Assembly: GCF_014633365.1 (NCBI RefSeq)
Contig: NC_068338.1
Location: forward strand, 48,619,716 to 48,683,715
Length of the DNA: 64,000 nt
Direction of reading: 5' to 3'
From: Diospyros lotus
Taxonomy: Eukaryota > Streptophyta > Magnoliopsida > Ericales > Ebenaceae
This document shows positions 47,873 to 61,500 of this stretch, piece after piece. Each line of letters begins with the position of its first letter. Position 1 is the first letter of the stretch. A model generated the notes under the pieces. That model did not search any database, was not told where the DNA came from, and saw only the letters and a program-made list of their open reading frames with translations. The position numbers were made by a program, and so were the translations under genes.

Positions 47873-49664
47873 CATAGATGTTAAAGGTGTGCCTAGGCAC
47901 AAGGCACCTTAAGGCGCCAATTCGGCGCCTCGACTGGGCCAAGGCAACGCGTTTTTCGAGAGGCCCTGGCCTTGCACAGCGAGGCACCGAGGCGTGAGGC
48001 GCCTCTCATGAAACCTAGGTTTTATTTAAAACCTGGACAACCCAAGTCAGCAGATCGGCTCGTCACTTCCATCTTCTCCCTCTCCTTTTGACCTTCAAGC
48101 TAGCCACTGAAAACACCCTCCCTCAAGTTGTCCAGCTACTGGAAACTGCCATCTTCTCTAGCACCAGCCGTCGATCGGCCTGATCTTCCTCTCCTCGTTG
48201 CTGTCAAGCCACGCTCGCCTCTCTTTATACAGTTGTTGTTTTCTTATTGATTGAAGAATTTTGTGGAAGTTGAAACTATATTGTAGCAGTCCAGTTAATG
48301 TCGTCGACAGATTCCAAAACTGACGTATAGATCCAGAGATCATGACTAGCTTATATGAATGCATTAGAAAGTCAAATCTAGATGTAAAAGTTCAAAACCA
48401 AATTGATGTTGAGCTTTCAATGTATAACAAGGAAGATGGGTTCTTTGGAAACTATATATGGCTATTAGAAAGAGAGTTGAGAAATCACCAGGTATACACA
48501 CACACACACACACACATATATAATCGTTCTAGATAATAGATAATAATTAAGCCATGAATTTTATTGGATAGCTGAACGGTGGGCTTTATATGAAATGTCA
48601 ACACCCACATTGCAAAATTTTGCAATTAAAATTCTTAACTTGACTTGTAGTTCATTTGAGTGTGAATGTAATTGGAGTGTGTTTGAAAATGTAAGTGCAT
48701 TATACGTATAACACTTACAATTTTTATTAGTAGTTAGTTTGTTTCATGTAGCTTATTCTTAGTATGTTTTTGCATAAATTGTTGCAGCTTCATACTAAAT
48801 GGAGAAACATGCTTGATCAATTTCGTTTAAACGATTTGGTGTTTGTGAAATACAATAGAGCATTGAGACGTCGGTATCAAATGCGTGATACTATTGACCC
48901 TAACATATTGACCCACATTGATGAAAGCAATGAATGGTTGATTGGAAAGCTTGATGAGGAGAATGATAAAGATGATGAAACTGTTTTCTCAGATGACGTT
49001 GGGGATGGGTTAACATGGAGTAATGTTGTTGCGGTTGCAGGAGTTGGAGAGCCTAGTTATCGATTTAGAATTAAACAAACTCGATCACAATCGGGTTCAA
49101 CTTCGGCTTCGACTTCAAAGCGACAAGTAACTCAGGAGATTGAAGAGGAAAATGAAAGTGAGATAAAGACTGAAGATGATAAAGACTTGGAAGAGGGAGA
49201 AGAATTGGGAGAGGAAGAAGAAGATGAAGGGGTATTGAAGGGGATGATAAAGATATTAACCTCGATGTTGATGATCTTCTTGATGATGATTGATTAAAAC
49301 TTCTTTATTGATTGTGGACTTGTAATGTTTATGTATTTGTTTAGAACTTTGCATGATGATTGATACTTGTTTGAGTTTGAGACTTTGAGTTTGAATTTTG
49401 ATGATATTTCTAGTTTAGAATTTGCATGATGAATGAATCAACTTTGATGTTGTTAGTTTAGAATTTGAAGATGATGAATTATGAATGATATGCATGTGTT
49501 ATTATTGATGATTTGATAGTTGTTTATGATTTTACAAGATTTTGAGTTTTTTTTTCTAAAATGTGCGCCTCGCTTTGCAAAGGCGTACCTCGCCTCATGC
49601 ACCTCATGCCTCAAGCTCCGAGACTCTCTGCGTCTCGATGGGCCTATCGCCTTTCAAAACTATG
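47873..49664 (+). mobile_element. hAT transposon, internally deleted
   Basis: The 8-bp duplication CTTATAGT lies at 47865-47872 and 49665-49672, the hAT length. Imperfect terminal inverted repeats read CATAGATGTTAAAGG at the left and CATAGTTTTGAAAGG at the right (complement). Both subterminal regions are rich in GCCTC/GGCGCC motifs (47885-48010 and 49561-49650). The total length, 1,792 bp, is too short for a complete transposase gene. Confidence 0.9.
48342..49294 (+). pseudogene. hAT transposase C-terminal part
   Basis: Three exon-like pieces: 48342-48491 (…NKEDGFFGNYIWLLE), about 48568-48690 (STPTLQNFAIKILNLTCSS with CECNWSVFE, the hAT dimerisation motif) and about 48785-49294 (LHTKWRNMLDQFRLNDLVFV, YNRALRRRYQMRDTIDP, then an acidic tail). 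Introns have GT-AG ends. The N-terminal DNA-binding BED finger and the catalytic core are absent, so no active transposase can be made. The acidic C-terminus (EEEDEGV) is normal for this plant group. Confidence 0.8.
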
Positions 49665-49984
49665 CTTATAGTGAAGTTAATTTGTCCTGATGCTTTAAGT
49701 TCCATAACATCATGCTTGAAGTTACATAATCTTAAAGAAAAAAAATGTCGTCTCTTTTTGACACAACACCAAGGAATAATGTAGTTTTGGTTGGCTGTTC
49801 AAGTCAGAAGTTCTCAAAAATTGAAGAACTCTATGTCTTCTTTGTGGTTGGGATCCTAATTCATTAAACTCAATATTTGTGGTTGGGATGCTAATTTTAG
49901 ACACAGTTCTCTTTAACTACCATATGTTGATTTTGTGAGTAATATTGTTAATAACCTTTAATTCTTTTCAACAATTGATCTAAG

Positions 49985-50240
49985 ATATCTAAACTAATAT
50001 TTTCTAATAATAACTGGACTTCTAAATCTCACCATAACATCATCTACGCCTATAATTTTACTAAAGTTACATTTCACATGTTTGATTTTTGACCCATTCA
50101 ACTTGAAGCCTTTGAATTCAGCCTTCAATTTTTAACACTTATTTTTCTATGCACCAACAATAATCTAAAAATAACATACACCAAGGTACCAATTTTGTGT
50201 CTTAATCCATCACAAGAGCAAAGAGATAACATTAAATGTA
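49985..50240 (-). mobile_element. Old LINE RT fragment
   Basis: The wording (CATAACATCATCTACGCC, TTACTAAAGTTACATTTCA, ATAACATACACCAAGG) parallels 29310-29500 of the LINE on the same strand. It is short and degenerate, with no target duplication. Confidence 0.5.
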
Positions 50241-50304
50241 TGGTAAATTACTTTCAAGTGCACAATCAAAAGCTATTTAGCCTTTTAAGAAATGTACATT
50301 AAAG

Positions 50305-53300
50305 TGTCATGTCCCTAATAGTAGTATAAGGGCAATATTGTAATAAGGATATAGTACTTGTTAAGCTTGTAGTTGTATTGCACATGGGCGGATGATGGCT
50401 GGAGACTATAAATAAGCCATTGTTATAAGAGAGTGGGCATGCTTGAATTGAATGAAAGAAACTCTAATTCTCTCTCTAACATTTCTCTTCAATCTCCCTC
50501 AAGTTTCTCCCCCTTTCTCTCAATATCTCTCCCTCTTTCTACTGATTTTCCCTTTCCTACAATTCTGATTTTTTCCCTTAATTCCTATCACAACCCTAAC
50601 TAACCCTAAGGTTGTGACAATTGGTATCAGAGCAACCAATCCTTGGTTGTGATTTGATTCGATTTGAAGAGAGCCGTCCATTCAAGTTGTGAATTCTAGT
50701 AGTATGTGTTCAAGTTTTTGTCGGTTAAATTAGCTTCAGTGATTCTGTTGGAGGAATTCTTGGCTGAGGATCTGGATTAAGGTCCAGATTGTGAAGGTGT
50801 GTGAAAATGACCTAGCCAGGCCGTTCCGACGGTGCTTCCAACAACTCCTGGAGCAATTTCAACTTATCAGAATTAGCAAACGAGCAGGCCAGGCGACTCT
50901 GATTGGAAGTTCGACACTCTCGGTGAAATTGGTTGAGTAGCAAATTCCGATGAGTCATTGAATTCAACGGAGTCGATGAATTCAAGCATTCCAGCAAGTT
51001 CGATGGGTCTCAGCTATTGAAATCAAGAACTGATCCTAATCAAAAGGCTGTGAGAAGGCGAAATTCAGCAAGCGATGGTTGCGCTAGAGTCAATTACCAT
51101 GTAGAGTGGTGCCAACTGAGTAACAGAGCCGATCGAAGGAGGTGAGGGGCTTAACCGATCAAGGAAGGCAAGCAACCCAAGCGATTCCGCCACGATAGGA
51201 ACAACGGACTTCGACTGCTGCAGTTGTGGTTCAAGAAGGCGACCTTAGAGCAATTGGCGATCCAGTGGGGCGACTTCAGGAGTAGGTCCAGCAAATCCAA
51301 TCCCTGTGTTCCAAGTGAGTATACGCTGATTGTTAGGCAAAGTAGATCTAGGCGAGCTAGGCTAACTTCCGCAATTCGCATTTAAATTGGCAATCAAAAC
51401 AAGAAGCATTGTTGCAGTCGAATAAGGAGAAGCAGAGCCGGTTGATTGCGACTATGATAGGCGATTTCAGGAGCGGTCAGTGCCGGAATTCTACTGACGT
51501 TGGAAGTGGCGAATAGGTAACCTTCAAGAAGCCACAATAGAATTGATCGGATTGTCAAAAATAGAGTGCAGCGAAGTAGATTGGATTGGGGAGGCAATTT
51601 AGATCTAGGTGATCAGGTAAGTAGAGAATAGTGAATTGTGGAATTACAGGAGATCTGATCAAAGCAAGTCCTGGGCGGTAGGAGGAGACTCTAGAGTGAA
51701 ATATGGCGGATGGAACTCAGATGAAGCAAACGGAATCTCAATGGAAGCAAGTGTCGGCAATGATGACGAAGAGGTTGAACCGTATGGGATCTATAGAATC
51801 GGTGGTGGATAAGAAGCTAGACACTATTGTCGATATGTTGCATGAGGAATTCAGTCGCACCCGTGAAATTTGGGATGACTTCAGAAGATAGATGATGGAC
51901 CAATACATGATAATGTGGGCGAGACAAAACCAGGTTAGATTACCTACTTGCCTACTTTCCAGGGAATACTCTGATCCAATTATTATAGAGAAGCTGTCAT
52001 ATCCTATGAGTAATCCTTATTCTCTCATGAGTTTCTGAAAATGAAGTTGCCTAAGGAGAAGTCAAGCTTGTGGAAGGCCAAGTCACTGCCTACTTTAGAT
52101 TCTGGGTAGAAGAAGAAATATTCGAATTTAGGCAGCAATGACAAGAAGGATGACTGCAAAGTCGGGAGTAGTTTTGGCGATGAACAGCATTACATAGAGG
52201 GAAGCTGTAACAATCTGGTGGTTGGGACAACAGGTACTGATTCCTTTGGGAAAGAAATTCTTGGTGAAGAAAGACTAGATGACAATCACGAAGCCCAAAA
52301 CAAGAAATGATTGATGCAGTCAATCAGAAAGCAATAGGAGGAGGAGGCAACAAGGGATTTTTGGAATTGGAGATAAACATCTCTAAATCTTCAGAATCTA
52401 AAATTGGTCCAGTTGTTCTAAATAAGACACAGGCTCAATCAACATCGACAACCCGCAACGTTGAAGGGAATTCTCCTGCATTGGTTGAGAAGTTAAAAGT
52501 AAAACTACTACCAAAAGGCTAAGAGAGGAAACGGGGGCAGCATTTGAGGAACTGACTGAGGAAGCTAAAGCCAATATGTTACCTCAGGTGATTAGAGTAG
52601 GGACGAAAGGATCGGATGGTGTTCCAAATTAGAATTCTATCAGAAATGGAATTGATGGTGGAGCTCCTAAGGATACTATGCCATTGCCTATGGTTTCAGA
52701 TAATGCTGAGGATTCCTTAGCTAATGAGAGGGTGAAGACAGCACTAGCAGGAGGAAGTTTTGCAGATCTTAAATGGTGTCACCATGTTGCTGTCATTTTC
52801 AAAGATGTAAACCAGAATTCAAAAGGTGCATACCAGTTTTTTATGTTGGAGGGAATAGAGGTAAACAAGACAGGTGTTTCAGATGATTTTTCTTCCAGCC
52901 AAGGGAAATCTCCTATGAGTTATGACCCTATTAGGCATTTCCCTCATCAGCAGCAGATTCAAAGTTATGAGGAGTCTTGGCAAATGGCTGTAACAGGAGG
53001 AAAGCTAAGGAAGATAGATGCAACAGTCAAAAGCTTAACCATGGAGAACAAAGCAGTTGCGGCTTTGTGCATTATTGCTATAGATGGCCAATTGGCATTT
53101 TTGCATACTGCAATGACGGATGGGGTGATGATGGAAATTAATGTTGCAGCAACTCCTAGACTCAACATTTCTACATTGCTGCATTTTAAGGCGTTTGCGG
53201 ATATTGTTGCGAAAAGTGATGAAGAATTAAAGTACATGAGAACCATTGGAAATCTGTTATGCATACAGAATTTTTTCAAAACTTCTCCATCCAAACTGTG

Positions 53301-53696
53301 GAAGAGAAGGAAAAAGGATATGAGAAGCTGTGGAGGTTTAGCATTTCTTGGGGACAAGAAATGTTTCAAGGTGGGGGGAATTGTCATGTCTCTAATAGTA
53401 GAATAAGGGCAATATTGTAATAAGGATATAGTACTTGTTAGGCTTATAGTTGTATTGCACATGGGCAGATGATGGCTGGAGACTATAAATAAGCCATTGC
53501 TGTAAGAGAGTGGGCATGCTTGAATTGAATGAAAGAAACTCTAATTCTCTCTCTAACATTTCTCTCCAATCTTCCTCAAGTTTCTCCCATTTTCTCTTAA
53601 TATCTCTCCCTCTTTCTACTGATTTCCCCCTTCCTACAATTCTGATTTCTTCCATCAATTCTTATCACAACCCTAACTAACCCTAGGGTTGTGACA
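50305..53696 (+). mobile_element. Small pol-less LTR retrotransposon, copy C
   Basis: LTRs of 315 bp lie at 50305-50619 and 53382-53696 (TGTCATGTC...GGTTGTGACA); target duplication TAAAG at 50300-50304 and 53697-53701. Primer site TGGTATCAGAGC is at 50622-50633, and a polypurine tract AGGTGGGGGGAAT precedes the 3' LTR. The LTRs differ at few positions, so it is relatively young. No pol domains in the 2.8-kb interior. Confidence 0.9.
51703..53406 (+). pseudogene. Copy C ORF region: gag-like start and 3' unknown ORF
   Basis: It begins MADGTQMKQTESQWKQ (51703-51891), close in wording to the chromovirus gag start MADGTRMKSLE at 61417 on the other strand. After stops, FLKMKLPKEK (about 52030), SLPTLDSG and TDSFGKEILGEE (about 52240) match copies A and B. 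A 242-codon open frame (52678-53406) follows with ALAGGSFADLKWCHHVAVIF, LLHFKAFADIVAKS and a basic tail (KLWKRRKKDM). The open frame runs into the LTR. I do not recognise a function for the 3' part. Confidence 0.55.
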
Positions 53697-53701
53697 TAAA
53701 G

Positions 53702-55596
53702 GACCACTGTAATGAATTGCTTATGCTTTGGCTATAACTGTAGCGTATTCAAGTAAACCTTAAGCCTACTTGACATAGTTTGATAACACATTAAATCAAT
53801 GCATTTTTTAGGAGTTGTGAAAGTATTTGTTATTGTAAACACTCCCTCCTTCCGACTTTCCTATATTTGTGTATGGACAATCAATAGTATTGGTAAACTA
53901 GCATTATATGTCATAAGAATCCAGCCCCACTATATGTTTGTTATTGTATGCATATTTCTGTGCTCGTTCATATGGTTGCCAGCTGCTGGAGCGTGATTAT
54001 AATACCTAGTACAGTACCTTTCTATCTTATTGCTGATGAGGTAAGGCCTTTCTACCTTTTATTGCATCCCCGTGGATGATCAATCCTGTCTTAAAGTTTT
54101 TGATGAGTTATTACTTAATACTTATGTAGCCTTTGATGCAGATTATATCCAGTTACTTACAAAAAGGAATGTCATCTGATTTTATTTTCAGAAATTTATT
54201 GATCTTGTTGTCTATTCATTTTTTCATAGGAAAAGTTCTTCAGGGAGGTGACAGTACTCTGGCAATTGATTCTTAGTACTAGATTGTGACATGAGAATTT
54301 GCTCGCCTTGATAGGCAGTAGCTTTTGTTGCAGTTGCCAACTTATCGATTTGATCAACTACATAGGCTTAAATTAGCCTTCGTTGTATGTACTTAATTGT
54401 TTAATGTCTAATATTGTTGGTACCAAGTATTTTGATAATTAAATGGTTAAATTTTTCCTTAATATTGTGGTTGTAGGTTTCAACAGAGCACTAGACATTG
54501 AGACGTAAACCATGTCGCTGAGCCAGGCCAGTAAAGTTCTTACAGGTGCAGGTGTGATGAACTTTGATGATATTGTTCCGTCACATAGAGGATCTTGGCA
54601 ATTTTTGTCTAGTGGTACCCAGTCGGTTGTCGGCCATGTATGTGCCACCAAAAATAATATATCCCATTGGGGTTATTGTTCACCTAGTTGATTCAATGGG
54701 GCAAGCTTCTATGTTTGGCTGCAGTTAAGGATTTTGATGTTTTATCACTTGGGTTTATCTTTTATTTTTGTTTGTCGAATTAATTAATATAGGTAGGTAA
54801 TTAGTTTAACCTTCTTGTATATATAAGCTACATTGGTGGTTTAACAGTTTGTTTGGGTGTTTGCAGTTAAAGTCAAACATAAAAAAAAAAAAAATTGTAT
54901 GTATTGTTGTAGCTACAAAAAGGGGTGCATTTTGATGCAAATCTAGTAATTGTTTGTGAACTCACTTTATGACCTGTGCTTCAAAAGAGGTCAAAATTGA
55001 CATTTGCCTAACATTTCAAAAGGAAAGAAGGCCTAATAGAAAGTAGAAGTGTATAAACACTTGTTTTGAGTTTACAACAAAATTCGTCTCATTTCCATCC
55101 ATGCATATTCCATATCATTCTATAAAAAGGACCTCAATATGATGTAACTTGTTTTTGACATTAGGTTAGATTTTTATTTTCTGAAATTCATATATTTTTC
55201 TCTATTAATGGAATGGATAACGTCCACAATTCAACTACTCCACCTTAAAAATATATTAAAATTGTTTATTCTTTATCCTTGCGTCATGATAAATGTTTGA
55301 AAACACAAAAACAACACATTAGGCCTTTATCTCACTCTATATCAGTTCAACTGTAAAATTTATAACTCATCAATCATTTCTGAAAGTGTTTGAATACTGT
55401 AATAAAACATGTATGCAGCATAGCCACACAATGAACTTACCCAGTGATTCAGCACCAGACAGCAAAATTGTACATTTTGCCCGATAATGTTTCCTATGGA
55501 ACATTTGGAACTTTTATATAGACAGGTGCGTAATGGATTTAATTTTTGCGGAACACCAATGGCGAAACATCTTTGAAAAATCAAGCATTTTTTGTT
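53702..55596. other. Intergenic, with weak exon-like stretches
   Basis: Short open stretches between plausible splice sites occur on the plus strand (about 53986-54041, about 54341-54389 and about 54477-54640), for example LPTYRFDQLHRLKLAF, but they contain or abut stops and match nothing I know. Poly-A and AT-rich DNA make up the rest. Confidence 0.25.
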
Positions 55597-58500
55597 CTAG
55601 TAGGGCCACCAATCAGGTCCACCGGGCTTCTTCACAAGGATCTGATTGTATTCCGGCCTTGCTGTCTGCAAATTCATTCCGAGTTCATAAATAACTAGAA
55701 CTGAGACAAATTTAAAAAAATAATAGAACATTCAATAGACCAGTTAAATGAGTCCAATTTTATCCTACGCCACCCAAATGGTAGTTAAATTCATCAGTGC
55801 CTGTCAGTTAAGTAAACCAAAGCCAAGAAAGAGAGTAAAGGTAACTCTAAGAAGGATTGGACAATTATGAAAAGCAAGCATACACTTCTCTTATTGTATT
55901 CTATTCCAAGGCCATGGTTTTCAACCTTAGTAGTGGTTTCTACTTATCCCTGCTATTGTTGCACCAGTAACCATTTCTTATTTTACATTTGAGAATGATC
56001 TATGTAATAATTACAGCCCTTAAAGATAATGGACCTAGCTCCTTTTTTACAGGCAATAGAAAGAGAAAAGACAATCTTCACCAGAGGCAACCACCCTACC
56101 TAGAGTTGCCCTCCTTTTTGTCCAAATCACCTATTCCCATAACTCAAGCAATCAATATGAATTATTATCAAACCTCACTAATAGCAACATCTTACAAAAT
56201 GTAGCTTGCAATTAACATTCCCTTAAAAGGCACCGAAACTAACTCTTGTGGAAATTATTGAATCATGCTAGCAAGGCAGCTTGATGTTTCAAGCATCCCA
56301 GTAACAATTGTGAGTGTACCCCTTTTTGTGCAGCTCTCAAGTCAATCGGCTCGTCCAATACTCCAAGTTCCCCTGTTCAATAGGAAAAACTATCTTCAAC
56401 AATCTGTCAGATCTCAAGAGATCTGATCGGTTTATCCCTAGAATTCTAGGAAGAATTCTAGAGAATGAGAGAAACACAGAGAAAGAAAGGGAAGAATAGG
56501 GAACGCGGAAGTGATTCCGAGAGAGAGAGAGAATTGAGAAGGAGTTGTAAGAAGAAATTTCAATTCAATATTCCAGATGCTTTCAAATGTGGGCGGGGTG
56601 TAAATTTATACCCTCAATCCCGCTTACAGCAGTTCCCGCTTAACAGAGTACATGCCTAACTAATTTCTGTTTTATTCCCTTCCTAACACTTCTCCTTCCA
56701 CATTTACACAATCACCCTTCTAAGTATTGCCGGTATATAACAATACCCTCCCCTTGAGATATTTCTTGTCCTCAAGAAATGGTTAAGAGGCTGGCTGCTC
56801 TTGGAAACTGCGTTAGAAGGTCCGGAAGATACTCTCAAGTGCTATCATCCTTATGTTTGTTGGACTACTGCACCAAAACTTGTGGGATAGGTGCTCCATG
56901 CCGGTAGATCACTCGTTTTTCTAAAATGGCAGCTGGTTCAGGTGCTGCATTGGGCTCTCCTGCGTCCAGAGGTAGTTGAGGGTTCACCTGCTGCCCCTTT
57001 ATAGCTTTCTTCAGGAGTGAAACATGGAAAAACAGGTGTATCAATGTATCCTCAGGTAGCTAGAGTTTGTAGGCCACTCTGCCAATCTTGCTGAGAATAG
57101 GAAAGGGGCCGAAATACCTTGGGCTCAGTTTGGAGATGGGTCCTTTAGCTAGGGATTTTAAATGGGGGCCTTTCAATTTCAAGTAGACTTCTTCTTCGAC
57201 TTCAAATTCCCTGTCACTCCTTACTCGGTCGGCCAACTACTTCATGCGGTTTTGGGCCATGGCGAGGTCTTTTCTTAGCTGCTGTAGGACCTGTTGTCTC
57301 TGTTGTATATGTTCATCCACTACTGCTATGCTAGTAGATTCCGGTAGTGCTGGTAACAAGGATGGTCAATATCCAAAAAGAGCCTCAAAAGGGGACATTT
57401 TGATGGTGTTGTAGTGTGGTGGATGGAATTATACCACCATTGCGCCACCGAAAGCCATTTGTGCCAGCTTCTTGGATTCACAAAACACAAACATCTAAGA
57501 TAGGTCTCCAAACATTGGTTGACCCTTTCCGTTTGCCCATCTGTTTGAGGATGATAGGCAATGGAGATGTTCAACTTGGCCCCTAAGGATTTCCACAAGG
57601 TCTACCATAGAAGGCTAGTAAATATCTTATCCCGGTCAGATATTATAGTCTTTGGAACTCCATGCAATTTCACCACCTAGTCTAATAAGATTCGAGCCAC
57701 TTCTTGGGCAGTGTAGGGATGAGTGAGGCTGAGGAAGTGGCCAAATTTTGTGAACTTGTCCATCACCACAAGGATGCAGTCTCTACCTTTCGACTTGGAC
57801 AACCGTTCTATAAAATCCATCGATATACTCTCCCAAGCTTGGTTGGGTATGGGAAGTGGTTGTAATAATCCTGGATAGGCTACCGTCTCATGTTTGCATT
57901 TCTTACACACATCACATGCCAAAACAAACTTCATTACTTCCTCTTTGAGTTTGGGCCAATAAAATAATTGTTTTACCTTGTGATAGGTATTCTATACTCC
58001 CGAGTGTCCCCCCATGGGGGATTCATGCAAAGCCTGGAATATCCTCTTCTTCAACGCCTCACTATCCCCTATTATAAGTCGGCCTTTATACCTGATCACC
58101 CCATTCTCGTAGGTATATCCCGATTTACTCCCTGGTGTCACGATCAGTTGCTCTAGGAGGCCCCTAAGCCGAGCATCCCCTTCATAACTCCTCGTGATTT
58201 CCTCGCACCAATTAGGTATTACCGTAGTAATAGAGGTTGCCCAACCCTCCATGCATCGGGATAGCGCATCTGTTGCAATATTTTCCTTGCCCTTTCGATA
58301 TTGAATGACATAGTCTAGCCCCATAAGCTTGGTCATCCCTTTCTTTTGTAGATGGGTGTGGAGTTTTTGCTGCAATAGAAATTTCAAGTTTTCGTGGTCT
58401 GTTTTAATGATGAACCTCTTCCCTTCTAGGTAATGCCTCCACTTATCCACTATAAATAGCACTGCCAGCAACTCCTTTTCGTAAATGCTGAGGCCTACAT

Positions 58501-61500
58501 ACCAGGGGCCGAGGACTGACTTATAAAAGCAATAGGCCTCCCTTCCTGCATAAGGACAACCCCTATTCCCACTCCACTTGCGTTAGTTTCCACCACGAAG
58601 ATTTTGTCAAAATCAGGGAGACTTAGCACCGGTGCTTCACTCATTGACTTCTTCAGCAACTCAAACGCCTCCTCAGCCTCCTGACTCCATACAAAATTGT
58701 CTTTTTTAAGTAAATCTGTCAAAGGTTTGCTGATTCCTCCATACCCTTTTACAATCTTCGATAGTAGCCCGTTAGACCTAGAAATCCCCTCAAGGCCTTG
58801 AGGGAAGTAGGTCTAAGCCAATTATTCATTGCTGCCACTTTGTTGGGGTCGGTACTCACCTCCTGCCCGGATATGATATAACAAGATATTCCACTTGATT
58901 TTGGGCAAAAGCACATTTTGACCTCTTAATATACAACCCATTGAATTTGAGAATCTCAAGGGTAATCCTTAGGTGTTTTAGGTGAAGGTCAAAGATGGGG
59001 CTATACACCAAAATGTTGTCAAAGAAAACGAGAATAAAATTCCGTAGGTGCGGTTCAAAAATCTGGTTCATAAGTGATTGGAAAGTGGTTGGGGCGTTTG
59101 TTAGTCTGAATAGCATTACAAAAAATTCGTAGTGGCCCTGGTGGGTTCGAAAGGCAGTCTTATGTATATCAAGGGGATTCCGGATTTGATAGTAGTCGGA
59201 TCTTAGGTCAAGCTTAGTGAAGATGGTGGCATGCTTCAATTCATCTAGCAAGTCTTCAATGAGGGGAATTGGAAACTTGCCTTCGATGGTAGCTTCATTT
59301 AATTGGCGGCAATCAATGCAAAACTGCCTAGTACCATCCTTTTTTTTTACAAGTAATACGGGTGAAGCAAAGGAGCTATGGCTCGGTCTTATGAAGGATT
59401 TTTGAAGCATTTCTCTAACCAGATCTTCTATTATTGTTTTTTGGTTAGGAGGATATCGGTAGGCACATATATTAATTGGTTCGGTGTGGGGTTTTAGGTG
59501 GATGGTGTGGTCTACAGGTCGAGTTGGAGGTAGGCATTTCGGTTCTACAAATAGATTCTCAAACTCAGTGAGTAGTATATTAAGAAGGTCAATTTGGTGT
59601 ACCTCTAGCTTAGTTTGAGGAAGGGTACTAACCGTCAGCATGAACTCTCCCTCTGCCTCCAGTGCTTCAGTTGTCCTGTCAGTAGCTTGGATTGAAAATA
59701 GTTGGGCTACCTGATTCATCTTTTGTTTTAACATCTTATGTAGTCTCCTCCCTATTATCATTTTGCAAACTCCCCATTCTTTGTTTCCCGTGAGTGTCAT
59801 TAGTTTCCCTTCCCTCTCAAACTTCACCTCCATCCTGTTGAAATCGAAGCAAATCGGGCTAACCTGCTTCATCCAATCCACCCCTAATACTACATCGCAA
59901 CCCCCCAGTTTAAGAAGCCTCAAATTAGCTTCAAACACTTCTCCTTGCATCTCCTAACAGAATCCAGCACATGCTGATTTGCTGATGACCTTATTGCCAT
60001 TTGCTACAGTCACTGATAATGGTTGAGTCTGGATCAAGGGGCACTTCAGCTTTTTGGCTGTTCCTTCGTCCAAGAAACTGTCGATGAGGATCATCAACCT
60101 ACTGTCTTCTAGTCTTCCCTCCACCTTTATAATTTTGCTATTTGTCAGCCCCTTCAAGGCATGCAGGGAGATCTCTCTGCTCCCTTCCTCCTCTTCTCCT
60201 TGCGGTTGAGATTCTTCCTCCTCTGCTTCCGCCATTTCCCCTTCTTCCCCTTCCAGTTGCAAGAGCTGCTTTCGACATTGGTGACCCAAGAAATATTTCT
60301 CTCCACACTTGAAACAGAGGTTGGTCTGTCTCCTATGCTCCATAGTCTTTTCATATTGGTTAGTAGGAGTAGGTAGAGCCACATTCTTTCCCCCTAGTGA
60401 TCCTCTTCCAACCTCTCTGCCATAGTTCCTTCCGGAAGGTTGGTTTCCCTGAGCCACTCCTCTCGCCATAATCCGTTCATTCCGTTGTTTCCTCATTAGT
60501 GCCTCCACCGTCTGCTCCTGGAGCCTAGCGCTATTAGCCACATGTTTCAGAGTTCTGGGGCGAAGCACCTTCAGCATTGGCCTTAGCTCCTCGTTCAAAC
60601 TGCTTAAGAAGCTTGAAACGAAGTAAGCTTATGTCAGGTAGGGGTTGTGGTTGAGCATTAAGGCCTTGAGTTCCTCAAAACGTAGCTGGTAGTCCAGCAT
60701 CGTCCCTAGTGGTTTGAGTTTGTTGAACTCCTCTACCACATCAGATAGGCCTCGATCCCCAAATCTCTCACACAACTCCTCAGCGAATTCCTCCCATCAG
60801 CACTCTTCTCTGACTTTAGACCATCCTTGGTACCATGCGTCTCCAGCGTCATTAAGATATGTTGTCGCCACCGTTACCTTCTGCCTCTCGACCACCCCAT
60901 ACCACTCAAACGCTCATTCACATCTTCCGACCCACTAGCGCAGACTAAGCCCATCAAACAATGGAATTTCCAACCGAGGCAGGGGCATACCTATTTGGTT
61001 ATGACCAGCCTGATTCTTAGGTCGCCTTATCCACCCCAATTCCGTACTATCCTCGTCTCCTTTAGAGGTTTCTGGTGGCCTATGATTCGTACCCCGTCCT
61101 TGCGCCATCGGCTCTACTCACCCGAGCAATATGGGCTCCATTCTCTCCCTTGGGGGGAACTCAGGTGAGAGATTCATCTAGTTCTGCCTAGCAAACATCA
61201 CCACAAACGTTTGCATTTGTTCCCTTAGCTGGACTCCCAAGTCATCACGGATCTGCGTGACTGCTGCCTCTAATTTCCAATCAACTGCCAGAATGGCCTC
61301 ATGATTCCGGTTAGATCCCAATTCCAATTGATCCACTCGGCCCTGAAGATCGTTCACCGTGGATCCAAACTGTTGTACTTGCATTTCTAGACTCTTCATT
61401 CTGGTACCATCCGCCATTACCACTGCATCCCAAGAGATGCTCTGATACCAATTTGTCAGATCTTAAGAGATCTAATCGCTTGGGAAGAATTCTAGAGAAT

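Noticed and set aside
53986..54660. Three possible plus-strand exons (CWSVIIIPSTVPFYLIADE, LPTYRFDQLHRLKLAF, MSLSQASKVLTGAG...)
   Set aside because: Splice phases could not be made consistent, stops intervene and no known protein matches. Kept only as a remark in the intergenic entry.
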